The position numbers were made by a program, and so were the translations under genes. Below the pieces are notes generated by a model. The model was not told where the DNA came from, ran no database searches, and worked only from the letters and a program-made list of their open reading frames with translations. DNA of 64,000 nt. Source: Tricholomella constricta. Taxonomy: Eukaryota; Basidiomycota; Agaricomycetes; Agaricales; Lyophyllaceae. Positions 43,010 through 56,022 of the stretch are shown piece after piece. The stretch's first letter is position 1, and the number at the start of each line of letters is the position of its first letter. The DNA lies in contig JAACJP010000026.1 of assembly GCA_013368375.1 (NCBI GenBank), positions 62,001 through 126,000 on the forward strand, in the 5' to 3' direction.

Positions 43010-43096
43010 GGCGCTGTAGTGTAGAGGTTATCACTCGAGATTCTGATTCGACGATTCAGTCTTCTCGTAACCCAGGTTCGAATCCTGGCAGTGCCT
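43010..43096 (+). tRNA. tRNA-Gln(CUG) with a 15-nt intron
   Basis: 87 nt. The body is nearly identical to the tRNA at 38724-38803, but the intron after position 37 is 15 nt (ttcgacgattcagtc). Its TTCAG can pair with the CTGA of the anticodon loop, as in the usual splicing substrate. Head-to-head with the other copy, 4.2 kb apart, with ESA1 and RPL19 between. Confidence 0.9.
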
Positions 43097-46000
43097 TTGC
43101 CTTCTGTGCTACCTTCATTGTCAGTTTTCCTTTTTGCCCTAAGGGACTAGAATAATTGTCATAAATAAAGAGTTTGAAGGTTTAAAGCAATCAAACATCT
43201 CTAAGTAGGTTCATAAAGATCCCGCGTAGAGGACGTCGTGAGCGGCAAGACACACTCGCAGCGCGGTGTTGACCTTTGTGTACGCGTCAATGCCCACCTT
43301 CAATGTTGAAGCTTGAAGTTTTGAAGGCCGTCGTTCTAATAGCTGAATGTTTTTTGCAGGAATGGGTTGCCTCGACCTCAAGGTTTGATTTCTTCAATCG
43401 CGCGAGGACGCGTCGCGTCCTCCACGTGATGAGAAAGTCCCTTTTCATACATGTATTCTAGTTCAATTCCTCGAGCCGGAGCAACCGCCGAGAGACTCCA
43501 GCACGGCGCGCGATGTGAGCTTGGACTGAACGTGAATGCGTGAATGAGGACCTTAGAGGAGCGCAGCAGTTTCCGCGTCTCCACCAAGCTCGCTTATTAA
43601 TCCTCCATCAATACCTTTCGGGCTCCGAGTCTGAAGTCTCCAAATCCACTCTTTCCGTTCGCGCTAAACCACTCACAACCTATAGCGAGTTCCCTCTTTC
43701 CACCTCCTACATCCTCATGAGGATTTTCTCTAACACGCGCCCAACGCCACAGCAGCCACCTGATTTCTAATTCTTCGGAGCTTAGACTCTCTCAAGCTTC
43801 CCATCGATTATGTGAATCTGACTGGATGTGGACTCTCACCTTTGTCGAAGCGGGCCCTGCTGACACTCTTGTTCGCTCTACGCCCAACACATTTGAATCG
43901 GGACAAAATCTGTAGGAGATCATCGCTTTGTACTGCGTTGGGGATTGATGTCGCGACCAAAAGCTAGGTCTGGTAACTAGAAAGGCGGCGACTCCGGTGC
44001 GTGAGCGGTCTGCTGTCCATCAACGGCACTGTGACCTGTGGAGCATGGGGGCGTTGGAGGGGAATTACCTCAGTCCTGCCCATGCGCGTCTAGCTTCATG
44101 TTGTAGGCCCCTTTCCTTTGGCACTACCTTAATCACTGCCTTGGGGCAGGTTTTTTCTTATGGGCAAGAGGCTCTTGTTACAGGATCCTGTGCTTGACTT
44201 ATGTTGATTTCTGGCTTCGATCCTGGCTTCGAGGATACCGACAATTATCTCAGGCTGGAGGACATTTTGACATATTTCTCGCTCTCCATCTTTCCATAGT
44301 CTGCAGCAGCGTATTGCTTTCCTCGATGTAAGTCCGAACTCTCGAACCAACGCCGACATTGCAGGGATGCTTCTTGATTTCCCCTATCGTATGTTCTGTA
44401 CAGAAACGTCCGTTGTGTTGCGGCTATTCAGTGACTGGTGATATTCGTGTTATTCCTTATTCTAAAAGCGCAACTCCACCTTCTGTCCTTCTGCCTTTGC
44501 CCAACCCTTGCTCTCTACCTCGAGGCTTGTCCATCCCTGCCGGCAAACATCACGGCCTCTGAAGGAATTCACGCAATCCAGGGCATCTTTCACTTTCATC
44601 TCACATTATGTCATTCTTCTCTTATCTAGTGAAAGGGCGCACTTCCCACCTACCTTCTGGAGGCCCGGTCCGTCATCGTGCTGCAGGAAACCTCCGTCAA
44701 GTGTTACGATCGCCGCTACAACGCATCATGTGCATGTCCGCTATAAGGTGCGTGATCGCCGTCCCTCATTCCTCGATGTATGTAAGTATATATCGACCTC
44801 GCTCCTTCACCTTACACTACCATAGCCTTTCATCAACAGATCGCAATACTTCAGCGTGCTGTTGGTACCTTACGCAGACGCCGGGGCAATCTGGATTTCA
44901 TGTCGGTTACACTTTTGGGGTCCTTCCCAATCCTGTATGCGTCTTTCTCCTCTCCGATCGTATTGTATTTTGAGGTTTGACGTATGATTCAGGTAAACCT
45001 CACCCTGCCTCCCGATACCTTTAGCCCAAGCTGACCAGAATCTCCAAAGATTTGCGATCTCTAAGGTCCACGGTGCAATGCGTACATGTGTACACTCATA
45101 CCGCGCAAGCAAGGGGTTAATCCCCAGCGTGATAACGACCAGCGCAGACGTAAAAATCTTTACAGGCAGTGCTACTGCGGTCCTGAACCGTATATTTTCC
45201 GCGTGCCTCGTGTGGTATTTTTACAGACCAGCTGGACTTCTCGTTTCTCCGGCATCTCGAGCACCCGACGTCTATCTTGGCATGACAGTGCCATACACAG
45301 AAGACAGACGACGTACCGAATGTCCGGAACAAACGCAAAGGACATACGTCATTAACGTACGTACAGCTACGTCTCATTCGAGACGCCCGCTCGGAGATAT
45401 GTCTTGTCTGTGCTCTGGTTGTGGCACAATTTGGGGAACAGCCGTCGACAGGGCTGAAGACCAATCTGCGGACAACCCTGGCACGCGTTCGAGCACGAGA
45501 TTAGCGGCGTTGTGTGTCACTGTGCTGATCAGTATATTGAGTAATCCATTCATGTTTGGGGTGGTTCGACAGAGCGGTATTATCGCTGTTCGACAATAAT
45601 GATGGAGATGTGAGCGGCGTGGGTGCCAGCGTGAAGAACATCTGATTTCTTACGGCGACGAGCGCGGAAAGTTTCCTGATTCAAAGTTGGCCATCTGTCA
45701 GTTATTCATCTGCATTGAGGGTTGCGATGAGCTGGGGACATGGATGTTTCCTTATTGGCGGTGGCCCGGGATGGAAAAGTATCAGATGTATTTTTAGGTG
45801 ATGTTTTTAGCTGTCAAACAGTCTTCTAGCTCAGAATGGCCCATCATGTGGTGTATTTTAGGGTAGGTTACAAACTGTCTCTTCTCGTTTTCATTTCCCT
45901 TGACGCGCGCCCCCGACGTCGAGGTCGACAGTTAAACGTAGACGTAGAATTTATTGTCCTGATTGACACAGAAAGCGAAGATGAATGCGACATGCATGCA

Positions 46001-46469
46001 GCGTCATAGCTGGATCATCTGAGCAGACCCTGGCAGGTCCGGAGGACCCTTAGTGAGGCCAGCAGCAGGTTTACAGTAAATCGATCGGCATCGGAGCGAG
46101 CCCCACGTGTAAAAGGCGCTGACCAAGATCTGGAACTCAGAGAAAAGGACGGGGCATCGAATTTTTCTTGCTTTTCTCCCATCACCTCACTCTGCAAGTC
46201 TAGCATTTGTTGCCTCAGGGATTCCAGTTTCGTTGTGTTCACCGTTGACAACAACGAGCTCGAGGGGGCTCAGGGGGTCTACGTGTTGCACCCGCCTAAT
46301 CTGCTTGTCTGAATTCCAGCCGGTTTCAGTCCACAAAACCACCTGGAAGGTGTGCACCATGATATTGTCCCTATAGGCACCACCGCTTTCCTCCTTGCCT
46401 CTGGCTTTGGCCTTTGATCACGCTCAGCTTCACTCATACCCACGTTTAATCTACAAACCTACCATCACC
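43097..46469. other. Long interval without a supportable gene
   Basis: Open frames such as 45078-45599 (+) and 46015-46254 (-) have no recognised motif and no consistent splice pattern. No LTR or inverted-repeat ends were found. The last part is the promoter and 5' UTR of the kinase gene. Confidence 0.4.
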
Positions 46470-48533
46470 ATGGCGATGCTCGATTCTTCAGAAGAGACCA
46501 CACTTACCGAAGGCGAAGGAACCGACGGACCCGACAAACCTCCACATGGCAAGACTACAATCACCAACTTATCGAACCATTTCAGAGCAGCACTCAATAT
46601 GTCACACAATGCACCGGCCTCGCCATCAAAGCCCAAGCTGGCCAGCACGAAACAATCATCCACGACCTCCACTGTTCCTCTTCCACCTCCCGAAGCAGGC
46701 ACATATGATAAACAGCCTGGCCACACCCGTAGCTCCCTACAAAGGCTCGCCACTTCGCTATCTGACAAGAAAACTGTCTCCAACCCCTCCTCCGCCTCCT
46801 CACCGACCGCATCGGAGAGCGATTGGGGCGGCCACAGTTCTCCCCCCACCCGCCCATCCAGTCGACCACCTAGCCAACCTTCTAGTCGCGCTCCAAGCAT
46901 GTCTGCCGGCACCTCCGGTGGCAAGCTCACTATGTCTAACAACAAGGACGCCAAGAAGAACACTCCCCCCAGTTCCACCTCGGCCTCCACTGTGACCCCC
47001 AGTCGTCCCGCGAAGCCCGCATCAGTGCACTCCGATTCTGGTATCTCGCACAAGTTTAACCTTAAGGATCTGCTTGCATCCGGGCCTAAGATGAATCGCA
47101 AAGCCTCGCAACGTTCGACCGGATCATCACGTCGTTCCGACTCGGATGCGGGCAGTGATGGTGGAAGAGCACGAACCAAGAGCACGACTGGGGATAGCGC
47201 TGTCAGCCTGGCGAAGAAATATGGGGTGTGTCAGAAGGTGGCCATCGGGAAGGGTGCGACGAGTGTCGTACGATTGGCGCACAAATGGGATCGCGCGGAG
47301 GAAAAACTGTACGCTGTGAAGGTGAGCTTGACAAATGTCGTATCGCCTCCATCGACACTCATGTATAAACCACCAGCAATTCCGAGCCCGTCGCAAGAAC
47401 GAGACGGAGAAGGAATACGTCAAGAAGCTCACCGCCGAATTTTGCATTTCCTCTACTCTGCACCATCCCAACGTCGTCGAGACTGTCGATCTTATTCAAG
47501 ATGAAAATCAGCATTGGTGTGAAGTCATGGAGTTCTGTCCTGGCGGCGACCTGTATGCCGCCATCAAGAAAGGGTGCGTTGATTTCGTCTTTCCTGCTCT
47601 GGTGGAATGGGAAGGGTGCGGGTTGCGACCTGTCCATCTCTCCCCTTCTTAACAAACTTTCATCCCGGATCTTTTGTGCTCTTCTGTGCGGGCAATATCG
47701 GAAATAAACTGAGCTGATGTAATATATCTTCTTCCAGAGGCATGAGCCCAAGCGAAGTCGAATGCTGTTTTAAGCAGATTCTTATGGGTGTGGGATACCT
47801 CCACAGTCAGGGTGTCGCACATCGGGACATCAAACCCGAGAATCTGTTCTTCGACACCAAGGGTCATCTCAAGGTACGCTGGCCTTCTTTCTTCCCCATG
47901 ATCAGTGTTAACGGTTCGTTTTGTGCAGATTGGAGACTATGGCGCATCGACAGTATATCGACTTCCATGGGAAGCGACGATACACATGTCGACGGGTCTC
48001 TGCGGCAGCGAACCCTACATCGCTCCAGAGCAGTTCCTAGGCAAACGTCAGTAAACTTTTACCCGTGTCTAACAAGGCATATCAGCTAACAGATGTGCTT
48101 TTGCGTGTCTGTTACATTACCAAACCTCACCCCACCCCTCCTGCACTGGCACTCTACAGCCTACGACGCCCGTCTTGTCGACATATGGGCCTGCGGTATC
48201 GTATACTACTGTCTACACTTTCAGGAGCTGCCTTGGCGCGTTGCGCAGCCAGCCTCGGACTCGCTCTTTTCGACATACGCGCAGGCTTGCGCGAACCCGC
48301 AGCCGTCGGTCTCTACATGTCCACCGACGATCAACAACCTGAGCCCGCGTGCGTGCAGGACCCTCATTCGGAAGATGCTTGAACCGGAGGCAAGGTTGAG
48401 GTCGACGATTGAGGAGGTGATGGTCCACCCGTGGGTGACGGGGATTGAGGTCTGTTATGAGGTGAAGGAGCCGAAGCATATTCACGTCAGTGCGAAGGCA
48501 ATGGAGTTGAGCTATATGAATAATGGGAGCTAA
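46470..48533 (+). CDS. Ser/Thr protein kinase of the fungal Hal/Npr family
   Basis: Five exons, 46470-47321, 47377-47573, 47738-47873, 47929-48046 and 48160-48533, give 558 aa. The first 250 residues are Ser/Pro/Thr-rich and probably disordered and regulatory. The kinase domain follows: glycine loop [16 protein letters not shown]-type lysine in YAVK, Glu in the C-helix, catalytic loop [11 protein letters not shown], then DYG in IGDYGAS in place of [14 protein letters not shown], and [20 protein letters not shown]. Hal4/Hal5/Npr1-type kinases control plasma-membrane transporter stability and ion homeostasis; that role is inferred from family resemblance. Met 46470 is chosen for its CACCATGG context; an in-frame Met lies at 46395. 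Confidence 0.85.
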
Positions 48534-50981
48534 GGTGGTCGCTCGAGGTGTGTGCTCGCTTCATTGCCCTGCGTCGATCGTCATCTTAACATCGTTGGAC
48601 TGCAGAATTTCACTCTCGTGATTTCTTATTTCCCGCATCCTGTTTACTATCGCGGTCCCTATTGTTCACCTTGTTCTTTTTTCGTTTTCATGAACACTCG
48701 GGCCCGCTTATATCTCACAGATATCGTTGCACCCTACGACCCGCCCCTATCTTCTATTATTTTGTGCTTGCTCTTGCCATTTTTTTCCGGCCAAGTTTGT
48801 GATGTCTCCGCGTTTTCTTCCTGGTCTTCGTCTCTCTGTCTCCTACGTACTTTTCAATAGTTCGTTCCCTTTACGTATCGCAGCAGTACCGTACCTCCGT
48901 ACCGTACAGCAGCGTTTTGGGATGTGCGTTTTTAGTCGGATCCCCATGTCTTTCTCACATAATTGACTGTCTTTTCTTCCTGTTGCCAGTCCCATACCCC
49001 GTGAAAGGCGTTGACGTTCCGGACTGCCTGCAATGAAGCTGTACGACATATACCCTAAGGATAATTCATTTTTAGAAAGGTAGCAATTGTTCATTGGACA
49101 GATACGGTTATATCTGGACTGCGAGGACTTGCTTTGAATAATGACAACATAACGTCGAACAAAGAAAGATACTTTGCAACACAACCGGCTCTTTTGGAAC
49201 TATGGCGAAATCGTTCTCGGACAACAAGAACGGACAACAACACAAGAGCAAAATTGATTGCCGGTGGGTCCGCGGAAGTATATTGTGTTCCGCTCCATCC
49301 TCACTCTTGGCAGGCCCCACCTGAGCAATCCTCGCATTCGGGTATCTCGTTTTAACTCGCCTCGGACTGGGTACAACTAGCCTCACACCCGCAGGGTTTC
49401 CGATCGCTATCATAATAAGTCTTAGTTGAACGAACCCAACAGTGATATCATTAGTGCTAATCAATGTAGATTTAAATAGTGTATTACTTAAGTAGGCCCA
49501 TGGTGAACTGGCTGTTCCTGTTCAGGGACCTTGTCAGTATAATTTACTCCTCCTCCTCCTCCAACAAGACAGCAGCGAAGTACGCATCGGAGTTTCTCAC
49601 CTTGACTGACGCTTCTTGTTGCATTACTGGATCTTCGGCACTCTACACCGCTCCATCCGCTTGTTCGTTTTCTCCTGATACAGTGGGCAATTATACCACC
49701 CATACCCGGTGAGTGGCACCGCTATCGCGCTGACACCGACGGCAAGGCCGAGAGCATTCCATTTCTCGGCGACGGTTCGGGGGTGCGGATGGCCGGATTA
49801 CACGAGCGTCGAAAGGTGCTGCGGTGCAACGGACCAAATGCTTTCTGAATAAATATGCATGAGGACGAGGTCTCATACTTGGGTATTACGCCAGTTGGGC
49901 GTCTCGAGCAAGTCTTGCTCGAAGCCAATGCGCAGCCTGATAGAAAACGAGGTCGGACATTTTTGGTGATACATAAATAAAAGATGTAAACTGTAAGCAC
50001 CAGTGTCCTCAGTGGCATCGGAGAAGAAATAATCAGTTCATAGCCTGCGGCCACGTCTGGTGTATTATTATCTGCGGCAACGTATTTTTTTTTTCAAAAT
50101 CCAGGGCATTTTCGCGACATGAACGTCTTCGCGACAATTATCGGCGCTTGCCTGTCGAACTATCTGGAGCAGCTATTTTGAGGCAGTGATCCACAGCCAC
50201 AGGGTGAGGCGGTACGTGCGAGAATTCTCAACTGCCTGGCCGCGGTTCAGTGAGAAAGCAAGGTGGAGGATAGGCATTGTAAGTCGCCATGATAGTGCTA
50301 TATAATTAGCGGCCGTTTCGTTATTTTGCGTAGGAGTCAAGAAGACATGGGTGCTCGACAGCGTTAGGCATCGAGATGCGAACATGCTCCCGGAGAGAAT
50401 CAGAGTAGTTCTTATCGCTGCTGTGGCAGGTATCAGAATTACCGGTGGTAATTTGAAGGCATCACGAACAGTCTGTGCCGTCCAGCTATGCATCAGGAAA
50501 ACTCCAGCGTCTTTTGCCACGGCTTTTGTGGCTTTTAAAAGCCGAAAAAGACGAAAAGCCGGAAAGACGTCGTGGCTTTTGCAGTGTCCTTGCATGGCCA
50601 ACAGGATCTCCGAGCATTCAAAAATTTGAAACCTGCTTCCGGAGGGTGGAAGACGTTTGAAAGAGTCTATTTCCGTCAATCTGGATTCCATCGGCATTCG
50701 ATGAATGTAGGAACGACTACGAACGAGGTTGATGCCAGGCGCAGACTCAGGGAACACGTGACTTGTTTCCGCTCCCAACGCGGCCCCGCGTCTCTCCGCG
50801 TCTACGCCGCAATAAGACCACGAAGGACCCTCTCCTCCGCGCGCTGCGCCGGAAATGGCGTTGATGATTGAACTTTTGTGCAGTCTCTGTTGCGTGCGGC
50901 CGATGAAATTATTTTTGTTGAACAGTCGTAAATAAATACTAATGCGATGCTACTAATGCTAGAAATACAACTAATTGATGA
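48534..50981. other. Interval without a firmly supported gene
   Basis: The first few hundred bases are the kinase 3' UTR. A possible small multi-exon - strand gene around 49980-49680 is discussed among rejected items. Confidence 0.4.
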
Positions 50982-51525
50982 TCATGATATCAGAGAAACC
51001 TCCGAATCATCGGCAGATGATCCTATAATTATCCCTGCCTCCTTTAGAAGCCTGCGAACATGAGGGTTGTCAGGTTTGATCTCTCCATTGAGAGGCGCAA
51101 AGTATTTGCGAATTTTGTCCTTGTTGAACAGGACGGGATAGAAAAGGCCTTCTTTCTATAACAAACGCTATTTCATACTGGCGATCCGCCATTTAATCTG
51201 GAAGAACCTACCTGTCTCGTTTGGCCTTTCCTTGTTGTCAGTCCACTGACACGTCCGGAATGCCAATTGCCACCGACGGTCCTTACCCATACAATATCGT
51301 GTTGCTAACAAGACAGTGAGCAAGTGCCCTGGGTCGCAAAATTAAAGATTATATACTAACATGGAACGTATATGGCCAAGGATCATTGATGTCAGATGGC
51401 TGCGGCTCAAAGAGGGTGGTATCACTATCGCCGTCACTCCAAGATTCGGCCTCCTCGGGGGAAACAGGTCGTAGAGGAGTACGAACGGGTCGAGCTCCGC
51501 GGGAGCTTGGTTTTACAGGAGGCAT
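50982..51525 (-). CDS. Short three-exon protein with a PWWP/Tudor-like segment
   Basis: Exons 51525-51361, 51304-51212 and 51155-50982 are all in phase 0 with GT/AG borders and give 143 aa. Each exon is too short to stand out alone, but together they form one clean frame. The N-terminus is basic (MPPVKPSSRGARPVR) then acidic. Exon 2 has DIVWVRTVGGNWHSGRVSG, resembling the start of PWWP or Tudor-type reader folds (VW.R..G.W..GRV). Exon 3 continues GLFYPVLFNKDKIRKYFAPLNGEIKP. I cannot name the family; a chromatin or RNA-binding reader is only a guess. Confidence 0.65.
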
Positions 51526-53537
51526 GCTGAGTAGGATCGGTTAATCAAGCGGGATGTATATTTGTGTTGCTGGGCTGTGTAGATGCACGGAGCAGAGTGT
51601 GGAGCGCTAGGCCTAGTGTGGGGTGTGGGTGATTGAATGAAGGAAAGGACAAGACAGGATGCGCCCTTTTATACTCGGAAAGCAGTGCAACACATGTTAT
51701 GGACTTGGACCTTTGTTTTATCAAAGCTTGCCAAAACAAGGTAGGCCGACCAAGAACAAATGGCGGAACAATAGTAGTGCTCAATACAGATTCTACCGCA
51801 ACCTTCAATTATACACATATCACCATCGTATCCATACTATGATCGGTGAAGGGTTGTAGGGTGATCCAGCCTGCTGTGACGATTCAGCAGCGCGAGGCCT
51901 ACACGCGTACCCATGTAAACAAAATACCCAAATAGAGGTGGTGTATGATGGACAACTACACCGCAGGCGATGAATGATAATCAGCCATGTGTTCATCTCA
52001 TGATGGCAGTCCACATCTAAATCCACATCTAAAGGACAAGCGCCTTGATCAGGATGATGGTTTCGGCGATTGTTCAAATGCAGCGAAGCTGTGGACGATA
52101 ACAAGAACATGCACCATACGTCAACAAGGGATGCGAAGCAACAAGGCAGCTTAGTGAGATTGTTGGCTATGTAGAACACTTTGGCGGGCCATAAACTGCA
52201 CAATTGTCGCCAAGTTTTTCCAACGTCTTTTATACCATGTCCAGAATCAGGGGCATTACCGATGCATTGGGGGTCAGGATTAGCGATGGTACTCGCCAGA
52301 AGCATCAACAGCGCTGCCTAAAGGCAATCTGCACGGCGGGCGACGAGTGCTCGACGTCACGCAGGAGAGGGGGGCACAATCTTCAAATCTTCACGTGGAG
52401 TACCTCACTTGCTGATATGCAGTGCCCAGGTACTAAAAGTGGATGTTGGGCTGTAAGTTCCTTGACGCGCACCCAAACATGCAAGGGCCGGGTGTACGGT
52501 ACGTAGTAGGTCCCTACCAAGGTCGTCGGGGCATTCCAAGAAAATCCATGTCGAACTCAGAATCGATCCAGCAATTCGTGAGAACATGATAGTGATGATG
52601 GTAAAATCTATTTGGTGTGCTGAGACTTCGATAACCTGCCATTGGTTAACAAGGTTGCTTGGGGAGAGGGCCAGATAAATCAAGCCCCTCGCTGCAATGA
52701 AGAGGCCAACAGAACGAACACGATGGGAAACAATTGACCACCGAAGATGCAACGACCTCGAAATCTCCATGACCGCTGAGACCTTGAGAATTGATGCATG
52801 ATGGACGAACTTGCCCGGATAGACCATATGCTTACAAAGAGGTCAACTCAACAGCTTTAGACAAAAAAATGAGAAAGGGTGACGGGAACTGAAGTCTTCA
52901 GATCCAATTGTCAAACTTGGAAAGAAGCCGCAAAGACGACCAACATTTAGTCCATACAAAGTGGTGCATGGAAGAATGTATGAATGAGACGAACCTCTGG
53001 ATAAGTTGCTGTTATCTCTTACGTGGACAACGTACCCAAAAGGCATGCGAAATCACGCCTGTCATCTCCACACTGGTTGCATGTAGCAACAGTCGCAGAA
53101 GAAAGCCTTGGGTGAGAACGAGGTGTCAGTCCGGCAAGCTTCCCACATACAGGAGATCGCATTAAAAACAGCCTCCACTTGTCAAGAATTGTATCCGTCC
53201 AGCGCGTCCATCTTCAACTTGAAAGTCGGTAGTACAAGGGGAAGCCGCTGGTCGATTGTCGGTCGTGGGCCGTCGGAGAGCTTGCCCTTGCAGTGCGCGA
53301 GCTTTGCCAAGGCATGCGAACCCAGTCAGCCAAAATTTACCTGTCAAAAGACACGTTGTATGATGATGGAAAGCATAAAACCATACAATCGATTGGTTAC
53401 ACGACTTACCAGTACACAGAAGATTCTTCAATGTGAGAAGTGCCAATAAGCTGAAATAATAACAAGGACAAATACGGACCACTCTCTGACTGCCACTCGA
53501 GACGAGGCAATATCTCTTCCATTCACCCTGACCGACG
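51526..53537. other. Interval without a supportable gene
   Basis: Open frames such as 51820-52308 (-) show no domain. The last bases are the VPS4 promoter and 5' UTR. Confidence 0.4.
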
Positions 53538-55153
53538 ATGTCGAACGCGTCCAACCTAGACGTATGTCGCATGTGTTTAAGTATCTCCCAGGGACTCACT
53601 TTCGAGCATAGCGGGCTATTGAGATCGTCCAACGCGCCATTGATGACGATGTGAAGCAGAACTACGCGGAGGCGTGCAAGAACTACCAGAATTCCCTGGA
53701 TTACTTCATGCTTGCACTCAAATGTCGGTTACATCTCGTTTCCTTTTTTTCTATCTCTAAAAATTTGACGTCCAGACGAGAAGAATGAGAAGTCCAAGCT
53801 TTTAATTCGGACAAAGATCAACGAGTATCTTGCACGCGCAGAAACCTTGAAGGAACATTTGAAGGCTTCGAAGAACTCAAAGAGTGCAGTCGGGGTTACG
53901 GGCGGCGGTGGGACTGACAAAAAGTACGTGCAGTGCTCCCTTGACAATGAACCTCTGTTCATACTGCGGATCAGGAAAGATGGAGATGATGACGACCAGG
54001 ATCCAGAATCAAAGAAACTGCGGGCAAGCCTTGCGAGTGCCATTGTGGCGGACACACCAAATGTCAAATGGGACGACGTCGCAGGCCTTGAAGGAGCGAA
54101 GGCGTCGCTGAAAGAGGCCGTCATTCTTCCAATCAAATTCCCCCATCTGTTTACCGGCAAACGGACACCTTGGCGTGGTATTCTCCTTTATGGACCTCCG
54201 GGGACTGGAAAGTCGTATTTGGCCAAGGCTGTCGCCACAGAGGCGAAGAGCACTTTCTATAGTGTTAGCTCCAGCGACCTCGTTAGTAAGTGGCAGGGAG
54301 ACTCTGAAAGGTGCGCTCTTTGAGACTTTGATCTGAGCTATCCTGACTTGTATTCTAGATTAGTGAAGCAATTGTTTCAACTTGCTCGAGAGTCAAAACC
54401 TTCGATAATCTTCATTGACGAGATTGATTCGCTTGCGGGAACGCGTGGTGAGGGCGAATCAGAAGGTTCAAGGCGGATAAAAACGGAATTCTTGGTGCAG
54501 ATGAATGGAGTGGGCCACGATGACACGGGTGTGTTGGTGCTGGGTGCAACAAATATTCCTTGGCACCTCGACAATGCGATCAAGCGGAGGTGGGTACCAA
54601 TGGCATGCAGGCATCCGCCAGCCTCACTTTTATCGTTCAGATTTGAGAAACGAATCTATATCCCACTACCTGGTCCCGACGCCCGCAGGCACATGTTCCA
54701 ACTGCACGTCGGGGACACGCCGAATGAACTTAGTCAGAAAGACTTCCGCACACTCGCCGATAGAACAGAAGGGTATTCTGGTTCCGATATCTCGATTATT
54801 GTGCGCGATGCCCTCATGCAACCAGTTCGGAAGGTCATGTCTGCCACCCATTTCAAACGCGCCGCCGACCCCAACTCTGACAGCAAGAAGCTCACGAAAT
54901 GGACGCCATGCTCTCCTGGAGACCCTGACGCGCAAGAGATGGACTGGTCTTTGGTCCAGTCGGACGAGCTGCTAGAGCCGCCTTTGAGGATTGGCGATTT
55001 TTTGAAGTCCCTGGGGACCACGCCATCGACTGTGACGGCCGCTGATATCAAACGACACGACGATTGGACGAGAGAGTCCGGTGCGTACCACAGTCATATC
55101 GTATCTTGTAAGCCGCTCTGACTGTTTGGATCATAGGAAATGATGGAGCATGA
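53538..55153 (+). CDS. VPS4: AAA ATPase Vps4, ESCRT-III disassembly
   Basis: Six exons, 53538-53561, 53612-53723, 53776-54310, 54359-54589, 54641-55080 and 55137-55153, give 452 aa, close to the family length. The N-terminal MIT domain ([41 protein letters not shown]) binds ESCRT-III tails. AAA core: [20 protein letters not shown], Walker A GPPGTGKS, Walker [11 protein letters not shown], sensor GATNIPW, Arg finger region [15 protein letters not shown]. Then the Vps4 beta domain and C-terminal helix, ending ESGNDGA. The hexamer strips ESCRT-III from endosomal membranes during multivesicular body sorting. Tiny first and last exons are needed to complete both ends. Confidence 0.95.
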
Positions 55154-56022
55154 CGAACACTGTATTTATTTTGGCACGGTCAGACCTTGTATATACATTT
55201 TGACGGCTGTAACTATACAAAGGTCCGGATCCATTCTCACGAAATGGAATGGGAGCGTCGATTATGGGTGTTTCTTTTTCCTACATCCTATCACTCTGTT
55301 CTGTTGTCATTATTCACTTAGACTGCTTATGCCAATCCGCGTAGAGTGCGTCGTTTCTTGTCTTACCTCATGTATTGGTGATTCATCAGGGAATACTTAA
55401 TACTTAATTAGATGCATCTATTGAGATTCATGTAATCAAATCACATTCTGGGATCGTCAAATTACCATCGACAGCATGTCGACAACCGCGATGTCCTTTT
55501 ATGGGCGGCGCGTCACCGCGCTGATCTGGCTTTATATAACATTTGCATCTTGATTCTAGATCAAGTTCGACATGCTCTTCTCGATGTACGTTACTTCCTT
55601 ATATATGATTTATTGTCAATGACCCACCTTCAGAAAATGCAACCTAACCCGAAGGCGATCAACCATGACCCAGTGCAAACTATAATAAGGCTTGTAGAAA
55701 ATATACCAATGACCTAGGCTGTTCTACGTCGGTTCTAAAGTGTAAGCTACCCTCTCAGAAGTATCTGCCCATCGTATTTCCACTGAATTTCAATAAAGTC
55801 GAAGGGAACATGGGGACGCGAAGGAAAAACTAAGCCGGATTCCCAAAGTAAACCGACAGAGCCGAACTAAAGAAGAGACGTTTAGGGTATTCATACGATC
55901 ATCCGAACTCCAATTGCTGGCGAGGCAACACATACGTGAGCAAGCTTGTCTGTTTTGTCGCACCTATGCTCACACTGCCGAAAGTCTCTAGAGGATTTTC
56001 AATTAAATAAAGAAGATACCAG
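55154..56022. other. VPS4 3' UTR and spacer
   Basis: No gene recognised. Confidence 0.4.

Noticed and set aside
45078..45599. 173-aa open frame on +
   Set aside because: No domain, no conserved pattern and competing open frames in two other phases.
49680..49985. Possible small - strand gene starting MSDLVFYQAAHW with a later WNALGLAVGVSAIAVPLTGYGW membrane-like stretch
   Set aside because: I could not connect the two parts with consistent splice sites, and one join requires crossing a stop.
51820..52308. 162-aa Cys-rich open frame on -, possible small secreted protein
   Set aside because: No clear signal peptide at the start, uncertain intron, no known cysteine pattern.
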